Of a stretch of DNA of 64,000 nt, positions 25,174 to 33,885 are shown one piece after another. Made by a program: the position numbers and the translations under genes. The DNA is from Hydrogenophilales bacterium 16-64-46 (GTDB lineage Bacteria > Pseudomonadota > Gammaproteobacteria > Burkholderiales > Thiobacillaceae). The DNA lies in NCBI GenBank assembly GCA_002281775.1, contig NCGY01000001.1:248001-312000 (forward strand). Reading direction: 5' to 3'. The notes under the pieces were generated by a model. That model worked only from the letters and a program-made list of their open reading frames with translations, had not been told where the DNA came from and ran no database searches. Position 1 is the first letter of the stretch, and each line of letters begins with the position of its first letter.

Positions 25174-26276
25174 GTTGCGGAGGCGCACAGACGCCTGACC
25201 TGTTGTTCGAAACGTGCGCGCGTGAAGCAGGCGGATACGGCTGCATGGCCTTCGATGGCAGTCCGGGCAGGCTTTTCGGGATCGCTCAGCCAGTCCACGC
25301 AGGCGCGCGCCAGGGCTTGGTCGTCCCCGGCCACAAACAGTCCGGCACCGCCGAGGTCGGCCTCGAATGCCGTCGCGCAATGCGGTGTAGTCACGCACGC
25401 ACGACCGTAGGCGAGCGATTCCAGTATCTTGATGTTGGTGCCGCCCCCTGCGTGGAGAGGGGCAATGCTGAACGCCGCATGGCGATAGGCAGAGTCGATA
25501 TCGTCGACGTACCCCGGCGCACTGACGCCGGGGGACTGCTCCCAGGTGGCTCGCAAGGCAGGCGGTGCGGCACCGATCAGGCTCAGCTTGGCGTCAGGAC
25601 AGGCTGCCCGGATGGCCGGCCAGCTGCGTGCGAGAAACCGTTCGATGCCCGCACGGTTGGGTGGGTACCACAGCGCGCCCACGAACAGCAGAGTGCGCGA
25701 AGACATGGCGGGGTAAGGCTCAGACGGCGGGGCGAAAGGAATATTGGGCAATACGGTGGCAGTCAGGCCTGAGAGGGAAGCGGCGTCGCGCGGGCTGACG
25801 ACGAAAAAAGCATTGAACCGGCCAAGTTGCCGGCGCGCCAGCCATGCGGCATAAGCCGATTTGAGGTGGTCAGAAAACGAGCCCCCGCCTGCTGAATACT
25901 GGTAAGCCCAGTCGTCCAGGTCGACCACGGTGCGGGCTGCGGCAGGCAGTTGCAATTTACACAGGGTGTTCAGATAGCGCCCCACGACGAGATCGTATGC
26001 GTCGAGTACGATTCCGGCTGCCGACAGCAGGGCAGACACCTGCCGGTCAGGGCGATACTTGCCCAGACCCAGTGGACGGCTGCGCCACTGGATGCGGGCA
26101 ATCACCCCTGCGTCTGCCGGCAGGCTGCGGGTGGGACCCGAACCTGGCTCCAGCAGCAGGACATCGACCACGCCGAGCCTGCCCAGTGCTGCATGCAGCA
26201 ATGCACTGCGCTGCTGGGCACCCGAGCGAGGCGAGAACGGTGTTGCAGGGGTGACGAGAAGTATGCGTTGATTCAT
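25170..26276 (-). CDS. family 4 glycosyltransferase
   Basis: This 368-residue GT-B enzyme starts RILLVTPATPFSPRSGAQQR. Its C-terminal half contains LLFVGALWYPPNRAGIERF and GGGTNIKILESLAYG near residue 274, matching the donor-binding E-containing motif. It is the first gene of the long minus-strand operon, downstream of the candidate sigma-54 promoter at 26401-26416. The start ATG gives a normal N-terminus right at the fold boundary. Confidence 0.87.
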   Translation of the reverse strand: MNQRILLVTPATPFSPRSGAQQRSALLHAALGRLGVVDVLLLEPGSGPTRSLPADAGVIARIQWRSRPLGLGKYRPDRQVSALLSAAGIVLDAYDLVVGRYLNTLCKLQLPAAARTVVDLDDWAYQYSAGGGSFSDHLKSAYAAWLARRQLGRFNAFFVVSPRDAASLSGLTATVLPNIPFAPPSEPYPAMSSRTLLFVGALWYPPNRAGIERFLARSWPAIRAACPDAKLSLIGAAPPALRATWEQSPGVSAPGYVDDIDSAYRHAAFSIAPLHAGGGTNIKILESLAYGRACVTTPHCATAFEADLGGAGLFVAGDDQALARACVDWLSDPEKPARTAIEGHAAVSACFTRARFEQQVRRLCASAT

Positions 26277-26400
26277 CCGGGTGCGATTGCGGTCAGTCGA
26301 GCGGGCAAAGTCGACGTTTCATCGAGGGTGACGACCTTCCGACAAATCAGACAGCTCTGGTCAGTGGATATCTTGCCAGAGAAGCTCGCGCCTGCCATTG

Positions 26401-26416
26401 AGCAATTGCCGTGCCG
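26401..26416 (-). promoter_or_regulatory. candidate sigma-54 (-24/-12) promoter for the 14-gene glycan operon
   Basis: On the minus strand the 16-mer CGGCACGGCAATTGCT matches TGGCAC-N5-TTGCW, with GG and GC exactly 12 bases apart. Only the first base deviates. It would start transcription near 26390, about 114 bases before the GT4 ATG at 26276, leaving room for a leader. Confidence 0.5.
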
Positions 26417-26500
26417 GCCGCTCGCCAGCCCGTGCTTTCTGCATTCAGTGTTGCGGCCTTTGGTTACAATTCAGGCATTCCCTTCGTTCCCGGGTGCATC

Positions 26501-27580
26501 ATGCAAACCCTTACCGTCGATCTCGGCGATCGTTCCTACCCCATCCACATCGGCACCGGTCTTCTCGATCGCGCTGATCTGATCGTGCCGCATCTGGCGC
26601 AACCGCGCGTGGCGGTGGTCACCAACACCACGGTCGCGCCGCTGTATCTCGAACGGCTCACGGACACGCTGACGGCCGCCGGTGTGGCAGTTCATCCCAT
26701 CGTGCTGCCGGATGGCGAGGCCTACAAGAACTGGGAAACCCTGAACCTGATTTTCGACGCGCTCCTGACCTGGCGCGCCGAGCGCAAGACCACGCTGATC
26801 GCGCTGGGCGGCGGCGTCGTTGGCGACATGACAGGGTTTGCCGCAGCGTGCTACCAGCGCGGCATGCCCTTCATCCAGATCCCCACCACCCTGCTGTCGC
26901 AGGTCGATTCCTCGGTGGGCGGCAAAACCGGCATCAACCATCCGCTGGGCAAGAACATGGTCGGCGCGTTCTACCAGCCCAAGGTCGTGCTCGCCGATAC
27001 GGATACCCTGAAGACCCTGCCGCCCCGCGAACTGTCTGCGGGCCTGGCGGAGATCATCAAGTACGGGCTCATCTGGGATGTGGATTTCCTTGCCTGGCTG
27101 GAAGGCCACATGGACAAGCTGCGTGCGCTCGACGCCGACGCAATTGCCTACGCCATCCTTCGCTCGTGCGAGATCAAGGCGCAGGTAGTGGGCGAGGACG
27201 AGCGCGAAGGCGGTATCCGCGCCATCCTCAACCTGGGCCACACCTTTGGCCACGCCATCGAGACCGGCATGGGTTACGGCAAATGGCTGCACGGTGAGGC
27301 GGTGGGGGCCGGCATGGTGCTGGCGGCGCAAACCTCAGAGCGCCTTGGATGGATTACGGCAGCTGACGTGGCGCGTGCAAGGGCGCTGATCCAGGCCGCC
27401 GGCCTGCCCGACGTGGCACCCGATCTGGGCCTGGCAACCTGGCTTGATTACATGGGCCACGACAAGAAGGTGGAATCCGGCAAGCTGCGCTTCGTGCTGC
27501 TGAAGAAACTGGGCGAGGCAGTGATCACGGGCGACGTGCCGCGCGACGTGCTGACCGACGTGCTCGCCACACCGCATTGA
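26501..27580 (+). CDS. aroB: 3-dehydroquinate synthase
   Basis: This 359-residue enzyme converts DAHP to 3-dehydroquinate in the shikimate pathway, in the cytoplasm, using NAD and a divalent metal. Recognisable blocks are the NAD-binding [13 protein letters not shown] near residue 103, [19 protein letters not shown], and the metal-ligand [15 protein letters not shown] 26501 fits the family N-terminus ([17 protein letters not shown]). It overlaps dgt by one base. The usual upstream partner aroK is missing; a glycan operon lies there instead, separated by a 224-base divergent spacer. Confidence 0.97.
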   Translation: MQTLTVDLGDRSYPIHIGTGLLDRADLIVPHLAQPRVAVVTNTTVAPLYLERLTDTLTAAGVAVHPIVLPDGEAYKNWETLNLIFDALLTWRAERKTTLIALGGGVVGDMTGFAAACYQRGMPFIQIPTTLLSQVDSSVGGKTGINHPLGKNMVGAFYQPKVVLADTDTLKTLPPRELSAGLAEIIKYGLIWDVDFLAWLEGHMDKLRALDADAIAYAILRSCEIKAQVVGEDEREGGIRAILNLGHTFGHAIETGMGYGKWLHGEAVGAGMVLAAQTSERLGWITAADVARARALIQAAGLPDVAPDLGLATWLDYMGHDKKVESGKLRFVLLKKLGEAVITGDVPRDVLTDVLATPH

Positions 27581-28755
27581 TGGACGCACTCGTACCCCAG
27601 GGGCACTCCGAGCCACTACGCGCTGAAGCGCGTGTGGAGTCGTATGCCTCCTACGCCGCCCAATCCGGCCAGACCCGGGGCCGGTGTCACCCCGAACCGC
27701 CGGCGACACCGCGCTCGGAATTCCAGCGCGACCGCGACCGCATCATCCACTCCACCGCGTTTCGCCGCCTGGAATACAAGACCCAGGTGTTCGTGAACCA
27801 CGAGGGCGATCTGTTTCGCACGCGGCTCACGCACAGCCTCGAAGTCGCGCAGATCGGGCGTACTCTGGCCCGCTTGCTGAATCTCAACGAGGATCTCGTC
27901 GAGGCGGTGGCGCTGGCGCATGACCTGGGCCACACCCCGTTCGGCCACGCCGGGCAGGATGCGCTCAATGCCTGCATGAAGGAACACGGCGGCTTCGAGC
28001 ACAACCTGCAATCCCTGCGCGTGGTCGACAGCCTGGAAGAACGCTATGCCGAGTTCGACGGACTCAATCTCACCTTCGAGGCGCGCGAAGGCATACTCAA
28101 GCATTGTTCGCTGGCCAACGCGCAGAAACTGGGCGAGGTGGGCGAACGCTTCCTCAACAAGCACCAGCCAACGCTTGAGGCGCAGATTGCCAACCTGGCC
28201 GACGAAATCGCCTACAACAACCACGATGTCGACGATGGGGTGCGCTCGGGGTTGATCACGCTGGAACAGCTGGCTGAGGTGCGCATCTTTGCGCGGCATC
28301 TTGATGCAGTACGGGCGAAATACCCCACCCTTGCCGGGCGACGCGTGGTGACGGAAACCGTGCGCCGCATGATCAACACCCTGATCCTCGATCTGGCCGA
28401 CACCACGCGCGCGAACATTGCCCGTGCCGGGGTGGACAGTCTGGAGGCGGTGCGCGCAGCCCCGCCGCTCGCCGCGTTCAGCAACGGCCTCCTGGAAGAA
28501 CACCGCGAACTGAAGCGCTTTCTCATGCGCCATCTTTACCGTCATTACAAGGTGCAGCGCATGAGCGCCAAGGCCACCCGCATCATTACCGATCTCTTCA
28601 CCGTGTTCACCGGCGATGCCCGCCTGCTGCCGCCTGAGCATCAGGCACGAGAATCGCTGGAAGGGGTGCGGGCGGTGGCCGATTACATCGCCGGCATGAC
28701 CGACCGCTACGCGATGCGCGAGCACCGGCGGATATTCGCGGTCGAGGAAATCTGA
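27580..28755 (+). CDS. dgt: dGTP triphosphohydrolase (deoxyguanosinetriphosphate triphosphohydrolase-like)
   Basis: This 391-residue HD-domain protein hydrolyses dGTP (or other dNTPs) to nucleoside and triphosphate. The HD metal motif is visible as [17 protein letters not shown] and [17 protein letters not shown], with [13 protein letters not shown] further on. This is the shorter type-2 form (about 370-400 residues) common in betaproteobacteria. The start ATG shares its A with the aroB stop (TGATG), so the two are coupled. Family members are often conservatively named dGTPase-like because substrate choice varies. Confidence 0.92.
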   Translation: MDALVPQGHSEPLRAEARVESYASYAAQSGQTRGRCHPEPPATPRSEFQRDRDRIIHSTAFRRLEYKTQVFVNHEGDLFRTRLTHSLEVAQIGRTLARLLNLNEDLVEAVALAHDLGHTPFGHAGQDALNACMKEHGGFEHNLQSLRVVDSLEERYAEFDGLNLTFEAREGILKHCSLANAQKLGEVGERFLNKHQPTLEAQIANLADEIAYNNHDVDDGVRSGLITLEQLAEVRIFARHLDAVRAKYPTLAGRRVVTETVRRMINTLILDLADTTRANIARAGVDSLEAVRAAPPLAAFSNGLLEEHRELKRFLMRHLYRHYKVQRMSAKATRIITDLFTVFTGDARLLPPEHQARESLEGVRAVADYIAGMTDRYAMREHRRIFAVEEI

Positions 28756-28787
28756 ACAGCGGTTCCGCGCGGGCACACCGGGCCGCG

Positions 28788-28809
28788 TGATGCGGCGCGT
28801 CCCGCATCA
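28788..28809. terminator. possible hairpin between convergent dgt and comF
   Basis: Eight-base arms TGATGCGG and CCGCATCA flank a six-base loop and overlap the comF stop codon. There is no T-run on either side, so termination is uncertain. Confidence 0.3.
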
Positions 28810-29499
28810 GTCGCCCGGCGGCAGGGCCCGCGCCACCACCCAGTTGCTCACCTCTCGCGCACCCGCGCGCTTGAGTGTGGTGGCGAGTTCGTCAAGACTG
28901 GTGCCGCTGGTCATCACATCGTCCAGCAGGACGATGTGCTGTCCCGCCACCGACGACGCATCGCACACAAACGCGCCGCGTACATTGCGTCTGCGCGCAT
29001 CGAGCTTGAGGGTCTGTTGCGGCGGCGTGTCGCGCACCCGCTGGCAACTGTCGATGTCGAGCCTGATCCGCAGCGCGCCTGCCAGCCCACGGGCAATTTC
29101 AGTGGCGTGGTTGTAGCCGCGCTCACGCAGGCGGGCCGGATGCAAGGGCATGGGGAGGATCGCGTCCGGCCGGGTAGCGCTCGCGAGCGCAGTGGCCAGA
29201 CAACTCGCCAGCGCAGGCGCGACCGCCAGGCGTCCGTGATACTTCAGCGCTGGAATCAGTCGGTCCAGCGGAAAGCGATAGATCAGTGCAGCTACGGTGC
29301 GGTCGAAACCGGGCGGGCGCTTGAGGCAGGCCCCGCAGATCTGTCCCTGTGGGGTGGGCGTGGCGCAGACCGGGCACTGCGGCGCGGTGTACCAGGGCAG
29401 GTCTGCCTGGCAGCCCGCGCAAACAGGGGTGCGCGAGGTCGCGCCGCACAGCAGGCAGGCAGGCGCAACAAACTGATTAAAAATTGAGCTGATGTTCAA
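28807..29499 (-). CDS. comF: ComF family phosphoribosyltransferase-like protein
   Basis: This 230-residue cytoplasmic protein links to DNA uptake in competent bacteria. Zn-binding Cys pairs occur at the N-terminus (CLLCG, CAGC, CPVC, CGAC), followed by a type I phosphoribosyltransferase domain with the PRPP loop VLLDDVMTSGTSLDELA near residue 193. The best start is TTG 29499; the nearby upstream ATG is out of frame. That TTG sits inside the right arm of a perfect inverted repeat (29480-29503). It is convergent with dgt and divergent from the next gene. Confidence 0.9.
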   Translation of the reverse strand: MNISSIFNQFVAPACLLCGATSRTPVCAGCQADLPWYTAPQCPVCATPTPQGQICGACLKRPPGFDRTVAALIYRFPLDRLIPALKYHGRLAVAPALASCLATALASATRPDAILPMPLHPARLRERGYNHATEIARGLAGALRIRLDIDSCQRVRDTPPQQTLKLDARRRNVRGAFVCDASSVAGQHIVLLDDVMTSGTSLDELATTLKRAGAREVSNWVVARALPPGD

Positions 29500-29503
29500 T
29501 TTT
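29480..29503. repeat. perfect inverted repeat over the comF start codon
   Basis: Arms AAAATTGA (29480-29487) and TCAATTTT (29496-29503) are separated by eight bases. In comF mRNA the hairpin would enclose the TTG start. It could equally be a protein operator in the divergent spacer. Confidence 0.7.
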
Positions 29504-29517
29504 CATCCGGTAACAAT

Positions 29518-29547
29518 TTGACAGCTGCAGGCTGCCCCCCGGACAAT
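29518..29547 (+). promoter_or_regulatory. sigma-70-type promoter for the biotin cluster
   Basis: A perfect -35 TTGACA (29518-29523) is followed by 18 bases and a -10-like GACAAT (29542-29547). Transcription would start about at the ATG of the next gene (29554), implying a leaderless or near-leaderless mRNA. No Shine-Dalgarno sequence is visible there. Confidence 0.5.
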
Positions 29548-29553
29548 CCAGCC

Positions 29554-30006
29554 ATGAAAGCCAAACGCGTCATCTCCGGTTCGTCCGCCCGCTTTGCGGC
29601 GCAGCTGTTCAACATCATCACGGTTGTGGCCTTGACGATTTCGCTGACGGCGCTGCTGCTGGGCAAGCTGCTGGCCAGCCACAAGATCGGTTTTCTTCCG
29701 TTTGTGCTGTCGCTGCCGCCGGTGATGATCTGGCTGGGGGCGTCGATCTTCGTCTACGCCAGCATCGCGCATCACCCCAACCCGCGCACCGCGCACTACA
29801 ACAAGTGGGCAGGCTACCGCTTTTACGGGGTGATGGGCAGCCTGGTGGTGATTGGCCAGCCGATCTACGGCCTGGTCGGCGGCTTCGGCGGCCTGATGCT
29901 GGTGCTGGGGCTGGCCGTTGCGATCATCGTGCCGTGGGCACTGTTCGACATCTGGCGCGCCGCGCGCGAAAAATGGCAAGACCTGACCCTGGAGGTGGAA
30001 CTGTGA
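29554..30006 (+). CDS. small multi-pass membrane protein of unknown function
   Basis: This 150-residue protein has about four hydrophobic segments (roughly 14-40, 46-68, 88-110 and 112-135). It has a basic N-terminus (MKAKRVISGSS) and a short charged tail. I do not recognise a family motif. It precedes bioB by 102 bases in the same direction, so co-transcription with the biotin genes is likely. A transporter component or an unrelated membrane protein are both possible. Confidence 0.75.
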   Translation: MKAKRVISGSSARFAAQLFNIITVVALTISLTALLLGKLLASHKIGFLPFVLSLPPVMIWLGASIFVYASIAHHPNPRTAHYNKWAGYRFYGVMGSLVVIGQPIYGLVGGFGGLMLVLGLAVAIIVPWALFDIWRAAREKWQDLTLEVEL

Positions 30007-30108
30007 GCAGAAATCAGGGTTCCCGCGCAGCGGGATGCCACGTCCGCGAACAGGTCAAGTTGCCACGAGCAGTTCGCATGACCCGAAGAATTCACGAGGC
30101 GATAATCC

Positions 30109-31062
30109 ATGAATGACATGAGCCAACCCGCCGTGCGCCGCTCGGTGGCCGAGATCGAGGCGCTGTTCGCGCTTCCTTTCGCAGACCTGATGTTCCAGGC
30201 GCAAACCGTGCACCGTGTGCAGTTCGACCCCAACAAGGTGCAGTTGTCGACCCTGCTGTCGATCAAGACCGGCGGCTGCTCGGAGGATTGCGGCTACTGC
30301 CCGCAGTCGGCGCGTTACGACGCCGGCGTGGAGAACCAGGGCCTGCTGAATCTGGACGATGTGCTCGCCGCCGCCCGTGCCGCGAAGGCGGCGGGGGCGT
30401 CGCGCTTCTGCATGGGCGCGGCGTGGCGCGGCCCCAAGCAACGCGACCTCGAACCGGTGCTCGACATGGTGCGCGAAGTGAAAGCGTTGGGGCTGGAAAC
30501 CTGCGCCACGCTGGGCATGCTGAAGGATGGCCAGGCCGAGCAACTGAAAGACGCCGGCCTCGACTACTACAACCACAACCTCGACACCGCGCCAGAGTTC
30601 TACGGTGAGATCATCACCACGCGCCAGTACCAGGATCGCCTGGATACGCTCGAACGCGTCCGCCAGGCCGATCTGCACGTATGCTGTGGCGGCATTGTCG
30701 GCCTGGGCGAATCGCGCACCCAGCGTGCCGGACTGATTGCGCAGCTCGCCGCGCTCGACCCACAGCCCGAATCCGTGCCGATCAATCTCCTGGTGCAGGT
30801 CGAGGGTACACCGCTGGCCGGCACCGAGGTGCTTGATCCCCTGGAGTTCGTGCGCACGATTGCCGTGGCCCGCATCTGTCTGCCTAACAGCTTCGTCCGC
30901 CTGTCGGCGGGCCGACAGCAGATGAGCGACGCGATCCAGGCCCTGTGTTTTCTGGCGGGGGCCAACTCGATCTTCTACGGCGAAAAGCTCCTCACCACTG
31001 GCAACCCCGAATGGGAACGCGACCAGCGCCTGTTCGACACGTTGGGCCTCGCGCCCTTGTGA
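30109..31062 (+). CDS. bioB: biotin synthase
   Basis: This 317-residue radical-SAM enzyme inserts sulfur into dethiobiotin as the last step of biotin synthesis. The radical-SAM Cys motif [13 protein letters not shown] (C-x3-C-x2-C) is present near residue 56. Further conserved blocks are [12 protein letters not shown] and [16 protein letters not shown], with the downstream Arg/Cys residues for the auxiliary cluster. Length fits the family. It begins the bioB-F-H-C-D run, with an 10-base gap before bioF. Confidence 0.97.
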   Translation: MNDMSQPAVRRSVAEIEALFALPFADLMFQAQTVHRVQFDPNKVQLSTLLSIKTGGCSEDCGYCPQSARYDAGVENQGLLNLDDVLAAARAAKAAGASRFCMGAAWRGPKQRDLEPVLDMVREVKALGLETCATLGMLKDGQAEQLKDAGLDYYNHNLDTAPEFYGEIITTRQYQDRLDTLERVRQADLHVCCGGIVGLGESRTQRAGLIAQLAALDPQPESVPINLLVQVEGTPLAGTEVLDPLEFVRTIAVARICLPNSFVRLSAGRQQMSDAIQALCFLAGANSIFYGEKLLTTGNPEWERDQRLFDTLGLAPL

Positions 31063-31072
31063 ACCGGTTGGT

Positions 31073-32236
31073 GTGGTGAGCAGCGCCGCGCTGAACCGGC
31101 TGGAACTCGGGCTGGCTGCGCGCCGCGCCGACCAGTTGGAGCGCCGGCGTTCGGTGCTGGACAGTGCACAGGGCGCGCACATCCGGGTCGACGGCCAGGC
31201 GGTCATTTCATTTTGCAGCAACGACTATCTCGGGCTGGCCGCCGACCCCGTGCTGGTCGCGGCGGCCCACCGTGCGCTGGACGACTGCGGCCTGGGCGCG
31301 GGCGCAGCGCATCTCATCACCGGCCATCACCGTTATCACCACGATTTCGAAACGGCGTTTGCACACTTTGTCGGCAAGCCGGCGGCGCTGCTATTTTCCA
31401 CCGGCTATCTGGCCAATCTGGGGGTGGTGTCGGCGCTGGTCAAACGGCACAGCGAAATCTTTGCCGACAGGCTCAACCATGCGTCGCTGGTCGATGCGGC
31501 GCAACTGTCGGGGGCCACGCTCACGCGCTATCGCCACCTCGATCTGGCCCAGCTCGAAAGCCAGCTAGCGAAGAGCCGGGCGAGCGACAAACTCATCGTC
31601 TCCGATCTGGTGTTCAGCATGGACGGCGACTGTGCGCCGGTCGATGCGCTCCTCGATCTGGCCGAGCGCTACGACGCCTGGCTCCATCTCGATGACGCCC
31701 ACGGTTTTGGCGTGCTGAACGACGGTCGCGGTGGCCTCACGCCCCGCGCTCGCGCCAGCGACCGCGTAATCTACCTGGCCACGCTGGGCAAGGCGGCCGG
31801 CGTGGCTGGCGCGGCAGTGGCCGCGCATCCCGTGGTGATCGACTGGCTGGTGAACACTGCGCGGCCCTATGTCTACACCACGGCGTCGCCGCCCGTGCTG
31901 GCGGCGAGCCTGATCGAGAGCCTGCGCCAGATCGAGGTGGGCAGCGCGCGGCGGGCGCGGCTGGCCGCCCACGTAACCCGACTGCGCGCCGGTTTGTCTG
32001 ATTTGCAGGGCGGGCATCTGCTGCCGTCCAGCACGCCGATCCAGCCCTGGGTGGTCGGCGAGAACGCCGATGCAGTGCGGCTGTCGCGGGCCCTGCTGGC
32101 GCGCGGCCTGCTGGTGCCGGCGATCCGAACGCCCACCGTGCCGGCGGGTACGGCACGTCTGCGCATCACGCTCTCGGCGGCGCACAGCGACGCCGACGTG
32201 ATGCATCTGATCGAGGCGCTGCATGAACTCGCCTAA
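31073..32236 (+). CDS. bioF: 8-amino-7-oxononanoate synthase
   Basis: This PLP enzyme of 387 residues condenses pimeloyl-ACP with alanine. SFCSNDYLGLA, the STGYLANLGV block, DDAHGFGVL and the Schiff-base lysine segment TLGKAAGVAGA are all visible. Two consecutive GTG codons (31073 and 31076) offer starts, and either gives a near-identical protein; no ATG fits. The 3' end overlaps bioH by 14 bases. Confidence 0.95.
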   Translation: MVSSAALNRLELGLAARRADQLERRRSVLDSAQGAHIRVDGQAVISFCSNDYLGLAADPVLVAAAHRALDDCGLGAGAAHLITGHHRYHHDFETAFAHFVGKPAALLFSTGYLANLGVVSALVKRHSEIFADRLNHASLVDAAQLSGATLTRYRHLDLAQLESQLAKSRASDKLIVSDLVFSMDGDCAPVDALLDLAERYDAWLHLDDAHGFGVLNDGRGGLTPRARASDRVIYLATLGKAAGVAGAAVAAHPVVIDWLVNTARPYVYTTASPPVLAASLIESLRQIEVGSARRARLAAHVTRLRAGLSDLQGGHLLPSSTPIQPWVVGENADAVRLSRALLARGLLVPAIRTPTVPAGTARLRITLSAAHSDADVMHLIEALHELA

Positions 32237-32969
32237 GCCGTTTCTCGGCCTGCTGCATGGCTGGGGCATGAACGCCTGCGTCTTCGATGCGCTGGTCGAG
32301 GCGCTGTCCGACACCTGCGAAGTGCAGACCTTAACCCTGCCCGGGCACGGCGGTCGAGACGACCTGGCCGACAACTCGCTGGCCGGCTGGGCTCGTGACC
32401 TGGTCGGGCAACTGCCTGCCGGCGCGACGCTGCTCGGCTGGTCGCTGGGCGGACAGCTTGCCCTGCGTGCCGCGCTGGATTACCCGCAGACGGTTGCGCG
32501 TCTGGTGTTGCTCGCGTCCACGCCGCGTTTCGTCGCCGGGCCGGACTGGCCGCATGGGATAGAGGCGAGGGAACTCGATGGCTTTGCCGGGGCGCTGTGC
32601 GCCGACCCCGGGGCGACGCTGCTGCGTTTCCTGAGCTTGCAGACGCGCGGTGTCGAAGGCCAGAAGGCGCTGCTGCAATCACTGCGCGCGGCGCTCGCCA
32701 GTACCCCTGCCCCCACGGCGGCGGCGCTCGATGCCGGACTCACCCTGTTGCGCGAAACCGACCTGCGCGCTGAACTGGGGCAGGTGTCACAGCCCGTGCT
32801 GGTCGTACACGGCGGGCTGGACACGCTGTCGCCCGCTGCGGCTGGCGCGCATCTGGCCGCCCGACTGCCAACTGCGCGCCTGCTCGAACTGCCGCGCGCC
32901 GGTCATGCCCCCCACCTGTCGCACCCCGGCCTTGTGGTCGACGCCCTGCGAGCGTTCTGCCATGCGTGA
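32223..32969 (+). CDS. bioH: pimeloyl-ACP methyl ester carboxylesterase
   Basis: This 248-residue alpha/beta hydrolase removes the methyl ester from pimeloyl-ACP methyl ester, releasing pimeloyl-ACP for BioF. It starts LLHGWGMNACVFDALV, has the nucleophile elbow GWSLGGQLAL, the acid region HGGLDTLSP, and the catalytic His in RAGHAPHLSHP. Its position between bioF and bioC supports the assignment over a generic esterase. It overlaps bioC by eight bases. Confidence 0.93.
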   Translation: MNSPKPFLGLLHGWGMNACVFDALVEALSDTCEVQTLTLPGHGGRDDLADNSLAGWARDLVGQLPAGATLLGWSLGGQLALRAALDYPQTVARLVLLASTPRFVAGPDWPHGIEARELDGFAGALCADPGATLLRFLSLQTRGVEGQKALLQSLRAALASTPAPTAAALDAGLTLLRETDLRAELGQVSQPVLVVHGGLDTLSPAAAGAHLAARLPTARLLELPRAGHAPHLSHPGLVVDALRAFCHA

Positions 32970-33885
32970 AGACCCGCTGGACCTCACCGCCGTGAGGCGG
33001 GCATTCGATCAGGCCGCAGCCCACTACGACGCCCACGCTGTGCTCCAGCGCGAGGTCTGCGACCGCCTGCTGGAGCGGCTCGATTTCGTCAGCCTCAATC
33101 CGGCGACCGTGCTGGATCTGGGTGCAGGCACCGGCTATGGTCTGGAGCGCTTGCGCCTGCGTTACCCCGCTGCCGGACTGGTCGCGCTCGATATCGCGCC
33201 CGCCATGCTGACCTTAGCGCGCGAGCGTTTCCCGCGCCCCGGCTGGCTTGACCGGGCGCGTGCGCTATTTCCGGCAACCGGCGGGGCGGGCGTGCCGCAT
33301 TTCGTGTGTGCCGACATGGCGGCCTTGCCGCTCGCCGCCAACAGCGTGCAGCTGGTCTGGTCGAGCCTCGCGCTCCAGTGGGCGCAGGACCTTGAGGCCA
33401 CGCTCAAGGGCATACACCGCACGCTGGCCCCCGGCGGCCTGCTGATGTTCGCCACCTTCGGGCCGGATACGCTGAAAGAGCTGCGGGCGGCGTTTGCAGA
33501 AATCGATGCCACCCCCCACGTCAACCGCTTCACGGACCTGCACGACGTCGGCGACATGCTGGTACACGCCGGCTTTGCTCATCCCGTGATGGAAATGGAA
33601 ATGCTCACACTCACCTATGCCGATCTCAAGGCGCTGATGCGCGACCTCAAGGGCATCGGCGCGCACAACTCGGCGGCCGACCGTCGCCGTGGCCTGCTGG
33701 GGAAATCGGCCTGGAAGCGCCTGGAAGCGGCCTATGAAGCCAACCGCATCGAGGGGCGCTTACCTGCCACCTTCGAAGTGATCTATGGCCATGCCTGGGC
33801 AGGCGACAAGCTCACCCGCGAAGACGGCCGGCAGGTGATCCAGATGAAGATAGGCGCGCGCCGCGCCGGGCTGGTCAGGCCATGA
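32962..33885 (+). CDS. bioC: malonyl-ACP O-methyltransferase
   Basis: This 307-residue SAM-dependent methyltransferase caps malonyl-ACP so that it can be elongated to pimeloyl-ACP methyl ester. The SAM motif VLDLGAGTGYGLERL lies near residue 51. It is longer than E. coli BioC (about 250), as is usual in betaproteobacteria. RRAFDQAAAHYDAHAVLQREV is the typical BioC N-terminus. ATG 32962 lies just before the bioH stop, and the longer frame is shadow. Confidence 0.93.
   Translation: MREDPLDLTAVRRAFDQAAAHYDAHAVLQREVCDRLLERLDFVSLNPATVLDLGAGTGYGLERLRLRYPAAGLVALDIAPAMLTLARERFPRPGWLDRARALFPATGGAGVPHFVCADMAALPLAANSVQLVWSSLALQWAQDLEATLKGIHRTLAPGGLLMFATFGPDTLKELRAAFAEIDATPHVNRFTDLHDVGDMLVHAGFAHPVMEMEMLTLTYADLKALMRDLKGIGAHNSAADRRRGLLGKSAWKRLEAAYEANRIEGRLPATFEVIYGHAWAGDKLTREDGRQVIQMKIGARRAGLVRP

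Noticed and set aside
29500..30108. A BirA-type biotin operator
   Set aside because: I looked for the TTGTAAACC dyad around the biotin genes and found none; the dyad at 29480-29503 does not resemble it.
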